Positions 20,195 through 29,091 of a stretch of 64,000 bases of DNA are shown here, one piece after another (position 1 is the first letter of the stretch; every line of letters begins with the position of its first letter). A program made the translations under genes and the position numbers. This DNA is from DATKHR01 sp036557365 (GTDB lineage: Bacteria; Acidobacteriota; Vicinamibacteria; Vicinamibacterales; CAVVIG01), in contig DATBHR010000098.1 in assembly GCA_036557365.1 (NCBI GenBank), forward strand, positions 124,001 through 188,000. Direction: 5' to 3'. Under the pieces are notes generated by a model. It was not told where the DNA came from. It was given only the letters and a program-made list of their open reading frames with translations, and made no database searches.

Positions 20195-21185
20195 CGAGCA
20201 CCTCGTTCGACGAGGTGACGATCACCGCATCCACGTCAGGCACACGGTTGACGAGCGCCATGCCGTCGACCGGACCGAGCAGAAACACTCCCGTGGACAA
20301 CCCATCGGCCAGGGTCGCGTTCGGCGCGACGATCGTGACGCTCCGACATCCGGCAGCCGGAAGGCCCGTGCGCGGATCGAGGATGTGATGATATCGGCGG
20401 CCGTTGACCATGAAGAAGCGTTCGTAGTCGCCTGACGTGCTGAACGTGCGGTCCGACAGGTCGATGGTCGCAAAGGTGCGGTTGGCCGGACCGCGCGGGT
20501 CCTGGATGCCGAGATGCCACGGCTGGCCGTCCTTCAAGCCCCCGACGTAGAGGTCGCCGCCGTCCTGAATCATGAAATCGCGAAACCCGCGTCCGCGCAT
20601 GATCGCGATGCCGCGATCGATCGCGTAGCCCTTGCCTATTCCGCCGAGATGCGCGCGCATGCCGGCGCGCGTCAGGAACGCGGTCCCTGCGCGCTCGTCG
20701 ATCTGCAGCGCGCGATAGTCGATGAGTGGCAGCCGCCGCCGGACCTCGTTCATGTCCGGCAACGTGTTGTCCTGATCCTGATCGAACTTCCAGAGGTCGG
20801 ACAACACGCCGAATGTGACGTCGAACTTCCCGCCGGTCCACTCGCTGATTTGCCTGGCGCTCTCGAGCACGGAGAGCATGTCAGGCGATACATGAACGGG
20901 GCTGCGGCCGGCAGCGGCATTCAACCGACGGAGCTCACTGCCGTCGCGCCAGATGCTCATCATCGACTCGAGCCGGTCGAACTCCGCAAACACAGCGTCA
21001 AACGCGGCAAGCGCAGCGGTCTCGTCGCCCGTCCAGGCCGAAAGCTGAAGCTCGGAACCCATCGACACACGCGCGCGCTGAACCAGGCGCGCGCGCACAT
21101 CGACTCGCGGCGCGGAACAGGCGGTCGAGACGACGATGACGCCGATCGCCGCAAGGCGCGTCGACGAGAAAAGAATTCGAATCAC
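20136..21185 (-). CDS. apbE: ApbE family FAD:protein FMN transferase, lipoprotein
   Basis: A 349-residue periplasmic enzyme that uses FAD to attach FMN covalently to Ser/Thr of partner proteins. The N-terminal signal ends in a lipobox (VSTAC). Family features: MGSELQLSAW near the start of the mature domain, HLGGIGKGYAIDRG, QDGGDLYVGG, GDYERFF, HHILDPRTG, and the metal-binding Asp/Ser in LADGLSTGVFLL. GTG at 21185 is chosen because it overlaps the patatin stop (GTGA) and directly precedes the signal peptide; the open frame extends 53 codons further without signal-like character. It is the obvious modifier of the FMN-binding protein encoded across the convergent junction. Confidence 0.92.
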   Translation of the reverse strand: MIRILFSSTRLAAIGVIVVSTACSAPRVDVRARLVQRARVSMGSELQLSAWTGDETAALAAFDAVFAEFDRLESMMSIWRDGSELRRLNAAAGRSPVHVSPDMLSVLESARQISEWTGGKFDVTFGVLSDLWKFDQDQDNTLPDMNEVRRRLPLIDYRALQIDERAGTAFLTRAGMRAHLGGIGKGYAIDRGIAIMRGRGFRDFMIQDGGDLYVGGLKDGQPWHLGIQDPRGPANRTFATIDLSDRTFSTSGDYERFFMVNGRRYHHILDPRTGLPAAGCRSVTIVAPNATLADGLSTGVFLLGPVDGMALVNRVPDVDAVIVTSSNEVLVTPRLKDRLQLLAPPTDGP

Positions 21186-23887
21186 GCCGGAGCTGCAACC
21201 GAACGCGGCGGCTTCGACATCGCGTCCGTGATGATCGCAATCAAACCCGGCATGCCAGCCGAGCCGTCGTAATCGCCGGCCAGCGAATCGACTGTGTGCA
21301 AACCGAGCATCCGATAGCTCTCGAATTGTGATTCGCCGAACCATTGGTTGACCGTCGACTCGTGCGGGAAATCCGGATGCGCCGACGCATAGTTCGAGAC
21401 GTCAACCGGCTCGTCGCCGGACAAGGTCGCTTTCAAGTACACGAGGACGCCGTCTTCGACCGCTCCGTCGATCGACGAGTAGCGGATGAACCCAATCGCG
21501 CCGTGACGGTTGCCGGCGCGCGAATGCGCCGCGTCGATGCCGAGTCCCTGCGGAAAGTCGATGCGAATGCCGAGGTCGATGCGAATCTTTCGAATTGCGT
21601 TGCCCAGATCCTCGAACGCGTAGTCCGCGTCGCATCCGGCGTCGCTGACCACGATGAACTTACAGCGGCGAGCCACCATCTCGTACAGACCCAGGTTCTC
21701 GAAGTGGCCTCCGTCAGACAGATACACGTACGGATTGGCGTCCGTCGTGTGGCCGAAGAGCTCACGCAGCAGCGGACCCGCGCCGACGACCGGATCGCTG
21801 CGTCGCCAGGTGAACCGTCCGGCTTCTCCAGGGTTGCCAAGCCACGCACCGAGGCGCGCATTGAACAGCGTCAAAAGAAATGTGACGGCAGGCGACGAGT
21901 GATAGCCCATGTTCGGACTCGCCGCCGCACCGGAGATCGAGATCGCAGTGCCGAGGGACACTCCGCGAGGGCCGCCATACTCGGCGACTGGGCGATAACC
22001 GAGCGTGGGCGTGCCCGCCGCGAGCGGGCTCACAGTAAACGACTCGGCCTTCCGCTCCTGCCACGCGAGCCGGTTATCGGCGACGAGATTCAACGCCATG
22101 TTGACCACGTGGAACGGTCGGCCTGTCGTCGCCAGCTCCTTCATGTAGACGTTGTCCTTCGAGTCGAAGCCGGTGAACCGATTCGGCTGCCGCTCGTTCG
22201 CCAGCCGCGACGCGCCAAGGAATGCCTGGATCAATCGATTCCGGTACATCCCGTGAAGGGAGAATTTGTTGACGGCGACGACGAGTCCCATGACCGCGCC
22301 GCCGACGAGCAGCACCGTCAGATACAGCACAATCTCCGGCAGGCCCGCGCCTTCCGGATGGCGGTACTCGGGAAGAATCTGCAGCGAATCGAGCCAGTGA
22401 AGCGCCGCGACGTTGGCAGTCGCGAGGCCGACGAGCAGCAGCACGACGAACGTCGGCGCCGCGAGGGCAAAGACGATGCGGCGCCAGAGCGCCACGGCCG
22501 TCAATCCGTTGCGGGTGTCGCGACCGGTGCGCGCTGCGACGCCGCCGGTCAGCGCCGTTACCGCCGCAACAGCAAGCTTTCCGAGTATCGGGCTGGACAT
22601 CCAGTCGCCGAGCCGCGCTGAAGCACGCACGATGACGATTGGTCCGAGGAAAACCACCGCGCCTGCTGACAGCCAGCCGAAGATCGTAATCAGCAGCCAC
22701 GCGCCGAACCTCGCCCACCATTCGCGATCCTGGTCGGTCGTCTCGCCGCTTGCGATGCCGACGAAGAGCGACCCCGCCCCGCCGCAGATGACGAGAATCA
22801 GCGGCACGCCGACGGACGTGAAGATCTCGCCGTGCGCGAGCGGCTCGGCAAAGGGATTGACCGCGAACCACCAGACGCCCGCTCCGACGACCACGCCGGC
22901 CGTCGCGGCCGCGACGAGCGTCAACGGACGGAATTTCCTTGGACTCATCAGCAGCGCCACGAACCAGATCAGTACGTGGATGCCGGCAGCGATCAGCATC
23001 AGCCCCTTCAGCGACACCGGGTCTGCGTTCAACGTTCGCGACCACGCCCAGTACCACGTCATGAACGCGGTCGCGACGACCATCGGCAGGAAACAGAGCT
23101 GCACGAAGCTGCTCTGACTTCGCTGACGATTACCGGCGCTCGGCAAGTCGAGGACGATGTAGATGAGGCCGACGCTGAAGAGGCCGAAGCCGAACGTCCG
23201 CAGCCACTCGGACCACCACATCAAATCGTCGCGATCGATCCAGTCCTGCGTGCCGAGCATCGTGATCGCGTAGTACAAGCGCGGAATGAGGAGCACGGCA
23301 GCAATGAGCGGCACCAGCACCAGCCAGTTGAGCAGAAGATTCCGCAGCACCGTCGACACGAGCGACCACACGTCCACCGACAGGAGCCCGAGCTTCGGAT
23401 CGAGGTAGTTGCTGTACTCGCGAATGCGGCGAATCGGCTCCGCTTCCGGTTCGAGCGTCGACCCTCCGCGTCCCGCCAGCACCTGCGATACGTGATCTGG
23501 CGGCCGACCTTCGTCGTGCGCGTGCAGCCGCCACGCGGACCACCAGCCGCCGGTGTAGCCGCCGCCAGAGACGGTGGACAGGAAGTCGAACGTCTCGAGG
23601 AGTCCCCGCCGCGCCAGGCCCTGGATGACGCCGAGCGCGAAGCTCGCGCTGCGAATCCCTCCGCCCGACAGGCACAGGGCTGCGTGCCGCTTCACGTGAA
23701 TCGCCGCGTACATCGCGTCGAGACGCTTCTGAGTGTCGGGATCGGTCGCGGGATAACCGTCGGGCAGTTCGCCGTGCAGGTACTGAAACTCGCCTTCGAG
23801 CACCCGATGGTGCGGAATCGAGTGATCGTCGGCAAACAGACCGCGCATGCTTGCCGCGAATCGGGAAAGGGGATCGGGCCCGTTCAT
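21182..23887 (-). CDS. Patatin-like phospholipase with long multi-span membrane insert
   Basis: A 901-residue protein. The patatin oxyanion loop is at residues 75-83 (GGGIRSASF) and the nucleophile is Ser107 in TVSGGG. About ten hydrophobic segments fill residues 175-580. The second catalytic residue, the Asp of SDGGHFENLG, appears only around residue 720. The lipase fold is thus split by, or wrapped round, a large membrane domain. It should hydrolyse acyl esters of lipids close to the membrane surface. No signal peptide precedes the catalytic Ser, which suggests a cytoplasmic active site. It is translationally coupled to apbE (4-bp overlap) and diverges from the HEAT-like gene across 59 bp. 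Confidence 0.9.
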   Translation of the reverse strand: MNGPDPLSRFAASMRGLFADDHSIPHHRVLEGEFQYLHGELPDGYPATDPDTQKRLDAMYAAIHVKRHAALCLSGGGIRSASFALGVIQGLARRGLLETFDFLSTVSGGGYTGGWWSAWRLHAHDEGRPPDHVSQVLAGRGGSTLEPEAEPIRRIREYSNYLDPKLGLLSVDVWSLVSTVLRNLLLNWLVLVPLIAAVLLIPRLYYAITMLGTQDWIDRDDLMWWSEWLRTFGFGLFSVGLIYIVLDLPSAGNRQRSQSSFVQLCFLPMVVATAFMTWYWAWSRTLNADPVSLKGLMLIAAGIHVLIWFVALLMSPRKFRPLTLVAAATAGVVVGAGVWWFAVNPFAEPLAHGEIFTSVGVPLILVICGGAGSLFVGIASGETTDQDREWWARFGAWLLITIFGWLSAGAVVFLGPIVIVRASARLGDWMSSPILGKLAVAAVTALTGGVAARTGRDTRNGLTAVALWRRIVFALAAPTFVVLLLVGLATANVAALHWLDSLQILPEYRHPEGAGLPEIVLYLTVLLVGGAVMGLVVAVNKFSLHGMYRNRLIQAFLGASRLANERQPNRFTGFDSKDNVYMKELATTGRPFHVVNMALNLVADNRLAWQERKAESFTVSPLAAGTPTLGYRPVAEYGGPRGVSLGTAISISGAAASPNMGYHSSPAVTFLLTLFNARLGAWLGNPGEAGRFTWRRSDPVVGAGPLLRELFGHTTDANPYVYLSDGGHFENLGLYEMVARRCKFIVVSDAGCDADYAFEDLGNAIRKIRIDLGIRIDFPQGLGIDAAHSRAGNRHGAIGFIRYSSIDGAVEDGVLVYLKATLSGDEPVDVSNYASAHPDFPHESTVNQWFGESQFESYRMLGLHTVDSLAGDYDGSAGMPGLIAIITDAMSKPPRSVAAPA

Positions 23888-23946
23888 CGCCGTAGACAGA
23901 TTCTAAGACGCCTTGGCGGCGCGCCTCTTGCCAGAGCCCTTCAGTT

Positions 23947-26154
23947 TTGGCGGAAACCGACAGAATGGCGTCATCATCGACCGCGCGCGATTACAAAGCT
24001 GAAGTATCGCTCCCCAAAACGCATTCGGCACAGGGGCACGCCGCCGTCGAGGAATTCCTGCAACTGCTCGCGCGTGCAGTCCGTCAGTTCCACACCTATC
24101 CGCCCGCCAGCTCGATGTGCACGGACGCGATCGCCGCCAGCCACAAGGCGTTCGCGGCGCTCGATCGCCCGGATCGCCTCGTCCTGCGCGTCACGCCGAC
24201 CGAGTTCCTCGACGAGGAGCGGCCGCTCGGCGCCGGGACGATCATCGCGCAGGAACTCGTGCGCCGGCTGCACAAAGCACACGTCGCCGCCATCGAATTC
24301 GACGCGGCCGTCTCGACACGCGACCTGTCGCGCTTCTGCACCGACGTCCTCCGCAGCGAGGATCTCGCGCAGACCAAGACGACGTTCGCGGAGCTGCTTG
24401 CGGAGCACGGCGTCGAATTGATCGTGCCGCGGATGGCGCACCGGCCGGAGGTGCTCGACGTCGGTCCGCGGCCGGAGCCGATCTGGGATCTCGTCAAGCG
24501 CGATCGTGCGCGCCGCGAAGCAGCAGGCTCGACCGGCCCGCTGCAGTATCTCTACCCGCCCGAAAAAGGATGGGTGCGTCTGGACTCGGCGTCAGATACG
24601 GACGCGGTGTCGCTCGTCGACCTCGCCGTCCTCGTGGACGATCCGTCCGACGTCGCGACGATGCTCCTCCGGCTGACGGACGATGACCCCGTCGACGACG
24701 AGGCAAAGAAGCGGGCGCTCGAACAGAAGTTCAGCGACGTCGCGATGTTGTTCGCGGCGCTCGACGGACATCTGGCGCGGGTGATGTTCGGCAAGCTCGC
24801 GCGCGCGGTCCTGACGATCGCGCCGGATCGGCGCAAGAGCCTGCTGCAGCGGACGATTCTGCCGGGATTGCTCGACGGCCGCGCGGCCGGCGCCGTCCTG
24901 CGCGACTTCCCCGATAACGATCTCGCCGAGTCGCTGTGCCTGCTGCTCGAGCTCGAGACCGCTGCACCCGAAGTGGTTACCGCCGCGCTCCAGCGCCTCG
25001 ATCTGCCGGCCGAGCGGCGAGAAGCGATCGCCGCGCTGGTCGACGAGCGCCTGCGATCGCCGCTGGACGCCGCGGGCGGCGCCGCCGAATCGCGAGATCA
25101 GAAGATCGACAAGTTCGCGCGAAAGTTGATTCGGGTGGACGCGACCCAGACGAAGGATTTCAGCGAATTCGCTGCGTTCGACTTGTCGATCGACGACCAG
25201 GTCATCGCGACGCTCGCCAACGTCGGTCCAACCATCGCCGCCACCGATGTCGTCGTCGAGCAGATCGATTGTCTGTGGCGCCTGACGCGTCTCGAGCCGA
25301 ATCCGACGCTCGTGGACGCGTTCATGCGGCGCGCTTCCCTGCTCCTGAACGAGCTCGACCGGGCTGCGCGCACAGACGACGTCTGCATCGTCGGTCGCCA
25401 CTATCGCGAGCTGGCGGACAGCCTGCGAGAGAGTCGGCCGGACGTGAGCGACGCGATCGTCGCTTCGCTCTCCGCGTTCTGTACGACCGATCGTGTGCTT
25501 CGGCTGCTCGGATTCAAGCCGAGAAGCGTCCGACCGGAGCTCGCCACTGTGACCATCGAGGCTTTCGGTGACGCGCTGGTGCCGTCGTTCGTTGCCATCC
25601 TCGACAGCACCGCGGATCACGAAGACGCTCGCGCGCTTGCCGCGTTGATGACCGCGCATGCGGAACGCTTCGCTGCAGGCCTCGCCGCACGGCTTGGCAC
25701 ATGCGGCCGGGCTGCGACGAGAATCATCGTTCGGACGTGCGGCTACGCTGGCGTCGGGTACGAAACGATCGTCGCCGATCAGCTGACGAATCCGGACGAG
25801 CAGACCGTGCGCGAAGCGATCCGAGCCCTGGCGCGCATCGGATCTCCGCGCGCGGCGGCGCTCGTCACCCACCAGATCCAGTCCGGAAGTCCGCTCGCGC
25901 GAGCCGCAGCCGAGGAAGCGCTCTGGCATCTGCCGCCGGCGCAAACGGCGGCTCAATTGCGCGAGATCCTCACGCGCCGCGAGTTCGTCGTCGCGAATCC
26001 CGTCGTCGTGTCGCGGCTGATCGAGCGGGCCGCGCAGTCCGGCGCGGGCGGCCTCGACGCGGTACTCGAGGAGCTCGAAGGGCTGCGTTTCCGCTTCTGG
26101 AATCCAGGACTCGTCCGCGTCGCCCTCAAGGCGCGGGAGCTGCGCGATCGATGA
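23947..26154 (+). CDS. HEAT-repeat-like protein with N-terminal domain shared with the next gene
   Basis: A 735-residue soluble, Ala/Leu-rich helical protein. Residues about 30-165 form a domain that can be aligned by eye with residues 12-150 of the HD-GYP protein encoded next (both have xTYPxxxP, a strand-rich segment ending EFLDEE or EIFLDGA, and LVRxLxxxxVxxIxF). The middle and C-terminus are helical repeats; VREAIRALARIGSPRAA is a typical HEAT unit. No catalytic motif or membrane segment is seen. Start TTG at 23947 or ATG at 23965 are both possible. It overlaps the HD-GYP gene by 4 bp, so the two products are probably made in similar amounts and may form a complex. Function unknown. Confidence 0.8.
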   Translation: MAETDRMASSSTARDYKAEVSLPKTHSAQGHAAVEEFLQLLARAVRQFHTYPPASSMCTDAIAASHKAFAALDRPDRLVLRVTPTEFLDEERPLGAGTIIAQELVRRLHKAHVAAIEFDAAVSTRDLSRFCTDVLRSEDLAQTKTTFAELLAEHGVELIVPRMAHRPEVLDVGPRPEPIWDLVKRDRARREAAGSTGPLQYLYPPEKGWVRLDSASDTDAVSLVDLAVLVDDPSDVATMLLRLTDDDPVDDEAKKRALEQKFSDVAMLFAALDGHLARVMFGKLARAVLTIAPDRRKSLLQRTILPGLLDGRAAGAVLRDFPDNDLAESLCLLLELETAAPEVVTAALQRLDLPAERREAIAALVDERLRSPLDAAGGAAESRDQKIDKFARKLIRVDATQTKDFSEFAAFDLSIDDQVIATLANVGPTIAATDVVVEQIDCLWRLTRLEPNPTLVDAFMRRASLLLNELDRAARTDDVCIVGRHYRELADSLRESRPDVSDAIVASLSAFCTTDRVLRLLGFKPRSVRPELATVTIEAFGDALVPSFVAILDSTADHEDARALAALMTAHAERFAAGLAARLGTCGRAATRIIVRTCGYAGVGYETIVADQLTNPDEQTVREAIRALARIGSPRAAALVTHQIQSGSPLARAAAEEALWHLPPAQTAAQLREILTRREFVVANPVVVSRLIERAAQSGAGGLDAVLEELEGLRFRFWNPGLVRVALKARELRDR

Positions 26155-27548
26155 CGACACCATCGCCGCAGTCAGCGCCTTCTCTCGATCCGCTTCTCGT
26201 GCTGAAGGGGCTCGCGAGCCTTCGGCGACTCGCGGGCACGTATCCCGCGGGACACCCGTCGATCGTCCAGAAGCTGACGGAGATTCAGGACGCGCTCGCG
26301 AAGCATTTCCGGACGTGCACCGAGGTCCGGATCGACATCATCCAGGGCGAGATTTTTCTCGACGGCGCCTCCTTCAGCGGAGATGTCCAGGCGCACGCGC
26401 CGATCGTCCGTGAGCTCGTCGATCTCGGCGTGGACAGCGTGTACGTCCGCGAAGGTGTGCAGCCAGCCGAACTCCTGGCCGTCGCCGAGTGCCTGTGGGC
26501 GACCGAACGTTCGAAAACGGAGACGCTGAACGCGCAGCTGGCGTCTCGCGGCGTGCAGTCCGTGAGCCTCGGCCATCTGGTGCCGCTCGATACGCGGTGG
26601 CGCGCGCAGCAGTGGCCGGACGCGCCGACCGGACCGCTCGATCCGGCATACGCGGAATCGCTGGTGCGCGCGCAGGAGACCTTCGAGAGCGTCGCGGCGG
26701 GAAATCGGCTCGACGCGGTGACCATCGGCGATCTCGTGCAGTTGCTGTTGACGCGCGTCGCGCGCAGCCATGCCGCCCTCGGACAGATTCTCGCAGTCAA
26801 GCAGTACGAGAACCTCACCTACTGCCACTCGGTGAACGTCTCGCTCCTCAGCCTCATCATCGGACGCCAGGTCGGCCTCGACGACGCAACGCTCGCGGCG
26901 CTGGTGGAAGCCGCGCTGCTGCACGACATCGGCAAGACGCGAATCCCGCTGGACATCGTCAAGAAGCCGGGCGCACTCGACAAACGTGAACGAAAGATGA
27001 TCGAAGCGCACACCACGCTCGGCGCGGAAATCCTCGTGCAGACCGATGGACTGCGGCCGCTGACGCCCACCGTCGCATTGGAGCATCATCGGGGCGTGAA
27101 CGGCACCGGCTACCCGGAGCTCGCCACCGCCGTTCCCCACATCATGAGCCAGATGGTGTCGGTGGCGGACATCTATGAGGCGTTGACCGGCGCCCGTTCG
27201 TACCAGGATCCGATGCAGCCCGAACGTGCCTGTCTCGTCCTCGCGCGTCTCGCCGGCGACAAGTTGAACACGTCCCTCGTCAAGGCATTCGTCAAGGCGA
27301 TTACGTTCTTTCCGATGGGCTCGCTGGTCCGCACCAGCCTGGGCGAGTTCGGCGTGGTCGTCGCCGTCAACGGCGCCGATCCGCTGCACCCGACGATTGA
27401 CATCTGTGGCGCCGACTTCGGGGCGCCGGAACGCAGGATCGATACGAGCGCGCGCGACAGCTCCGGCAACTACCATCGCCACATCGCGGAGACGCTGCCG
27501 GCGTCCGAAGGCTTCGACATCCTCCGTTTCCTGCCCGTCGCCGCATAA
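26151..27548 (+). CDS. HD-GYP domain protein, predicted cyclic-di-GMP phosphodiesterase
   Basis: A 465-residue protein with an N-terminal domain (about 12-150) shared with the upstream protein. An HD-GYP phosphohydrolase domain follows (about 215-400): His258-Asp259 in LLHDIGKTRIP, His312-His313 in EHHRGVNGTGYP (the GYP signature), and VSVADIYEALTG. HD-GYP enzymes hydrolyse c-di-GMP and so control surface behaviour, adhesion or exopolysaccharide. ATG at 26151 overlaps the previous stop; the frame is open further upstream only through the HEAT-like gene. The exopolysaccharide-type genes that follow fit a surface role, by inference. Confidence 0.9.
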   Translation: MTTPSPQSAPSLDPLLVLKGLASLRRLAGTYPAGHPSIVQKLTEIQDALAKHFRTCTEVRIDIIQGEIFLDGASFSGDVQAHAPIVRELVDLGVDSVYVREGVQPAELLAVAECLWATERSKTETLNAQLASRGVQSVSLGHLVPLDTRWRAQQWPDAPTGPLDPAYAESLVRAQETFESVAAGNRLDAVTIGDLVQLLLTRVARSHAALGQILAVKQYENLTYCHSVNVSLLSLIIGRQVGLDDATLAALVEAALLHDIGKTRIPLDIVKKPGALDKRERKMIEAHTTLGAEILVQTDGLRPLTPTVALEHHRGVNGTGYPELATAVPHIMSQMVSVADIYEALTGARSYQDPMQPERACLVLARLAGDKLNTSLVKAFVKAITFFPMGSLVRTSLGEFGVVVAVNGADPLHPTIDICGADFGAPERRIDTSARDSSGNYHRHIAETLPASEGFDILRFLPVAA

Positions 27549-27626
27549 CGCACCGGACGCAGGCGCGATACTATTGGGTGCCTTGTACCGCATCCATTGT
27601 TCTGTTATCGTCCACGGGGCGCTCAC

Positions 27627-29054
27627 GTGACTTCGACCGCTCGTTCCGGAACGGCGGATCAGGTGGGGGCGTGCGAGCGGTTCTACGGACTGCAAGCGCC
27701 TGCCTTCAGCCTGTCGCCCGATCTCCGCTTCGTCTATCACAGCCGATCGCACTCGCGCGCGCTCGAGCAGGTCACCGCCGCGCTCCGCCGGCGCGAAGGC
27801 CTTATCGTCATCACCGGCGCCATCGGCACGGGCAAGACGATGCTGTGCCGCGCGCTGCTCGAAGGCTTCAAAGAAGAGCGCACCTTCCTGTCGGTCATCC
27901 TCGACCCGTGTCTCACGGTCGACGATCTCCTGTATCAGGTGCTCGGCGATTTTGGTTTGATCTCGAAGGGAACGCGGCCGACCGCCGGCGACGTTCCGGA
28001 AGCGACGCGTCATCAGCTCGTCACGACGCTTCATCAGTTTTTGTCCACGCTGGTCCCGCTGAACGCGCACGCGGTGATCATGATCGACGAAGCGCAGCAT
28101 CTCAATCCGGCTGTACTCGAGCAGATTCGCCTGCTCTCGAACTTCGAGACCGGCGACGCGAAGCTGCTGCAGATTGTCCTCGTGGGACAACCGGAACTGG
28201 ACCGGATGCTGCGCCGGCCAGACTTGCAGCAGCTCAGTCAGCGTATCGCACGGCGGTTCGAACTGCAGCCGCTCTCGCACGGCGAAGTCGGCGATTACAT
28301 CGCCCGCCGACTCAGCGTCGCCGAAACGACGCCCGTCGAAAAAGCCGCAGAGCCTCCGACGCTTGCCGAATTCACGCCGCCCGCCCTCGCCGCGATCGAG
28401 CAGATTTCGAAAGGCGTCCCGCGCGTGGTGAACGTCGTCTGCGACCGCGCACTCGAAGTCGGCTGCGAACGCCAGAACCGGACGATCGATCGCGACGTGA
28501 TTCTCACCGCCGCGCGGCGCCTGAAGCTGTCGATTCCGATGGCGCTGACGATGCCCGTGCCACCGGCGGCGGCCGCAGCGGTATTTGTGTTGTCTGCTGT
28601 GTTGGCGGGCTGGTGGCTGTGGCCCCGTCAGGCGCCGGTCACGACGACGCCGGTGTCCGCGGCGCGAACAGCGCCGACGCCCGCACCGAAACTCGCGGAT
28701 CCTCCGCCAGCGGCGCAGCCGACCGCTCCTGCGTCCACGCCCGCGTCATCGGCCGCGCCGGCAGATGCGCCCGCACCGGTACATGAAGCAGCGGCGTCTC
28801 CTGCTGCGCGCAAGGGCGACACGTACGACATCTCGGTCGCGGCGTTCCGGACGTCGAAGCGCGCCATCGACGTCGCGAGCGACATCGCTGCCAAAGGACT
28901 ACCGGTCACGACGCGCCCGGACTCGACCGGAACGTGGTACCTGGTTGTCGTCGGTCCATACTCCACGGCAGACGACGCGGAAGCAGCGCGAAAAACGCTG
29001 GCGCGTGAAGGATTCCCCGATACACGCGTGTCCGCAAAGACCGCCGAGCGATAG
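27627..29054 (+). CDS. ExeA/GspA-type AAA ATPase with C-terminal SPOR domain
   Basis: A 475-residue protein. The N-terminal AAA_22 ATPase has Walker A at residues 64-71 (GAIGTGKT) and Walker B at Asp154-Glu155 (IMIDEAQHL), plus QPELDRMLRR and RIARRF sensor-like segments typical of ExeA/GspA. One transmembrane helix lies near residues 312-330, followed by a Pro/Ala/Thr-rich periplasmic linker and a SPOR domain (about 397-470) that would bind denuded peptidoglycan. ExeA-like proteins use ATP to remodel the wall for secretion or polysaccharide-export machines. GTG at 27627 has GGGG 7 nt upstream; a TTG 30 bp earlier is possible. Confidence 0.9.
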   Translation: MTSTARSGTADQVGACERFYGLQAPAFSLSPDLRFVYHSRSHSRALEQVTAALRRREGLIVITGAIGTGKTMLCRALLEGFKEERTFLSVILDPCLTVDDLLYQVLGDFGLISKGTRPTAGDVPEATRHQLVTTLHQFLSTLVPLNAHAVIMIDEAQHLNPAVLEQIRLLSNFETGDAKLLQIVLVGQPELDRMLRRPDLQQLSQRIARRFELQPLSHGEVGDYIARRLSVAETTPVEKAAEPPTLAEFTPPALAAIEQISKGVPRVVNVVCDRALEVGCERQNRTIDRDVILTAARRLKLSIPMALTMPVPPAAAAAVFVLSAVLAGWWLWPRQAPVTTTPVSAARTAPTPAPKLADPPPAAQPTAPASTPASSAAPADAPAPVHEAAASPAARKGDTYDISVAAFRTSKRAIDVASDIAAKGLPVTTRPDSTGTWYLVVVGPYSTADDAEAARKTLAREGFPDTRVSAKTAER

Positions 29055-29091
29055 TCGCGGCATTCTCCTGCCGCAGGATCCTGTTCTCGAC

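Noticed and set aside
26172..28280. Minus-strand frame of 702 codons opposite the HD-GYP and ExeA genes
   Set aside because: Spans two confident genes in antisense and has low-complexity shadow composition.
28585..29091. Upstream extension of the GT-C gene
   Set aside because: It runs through the ExeA linker in another frame and is Arg/Ser-rich noise; ATG 29092 precedes the first membrane helix.
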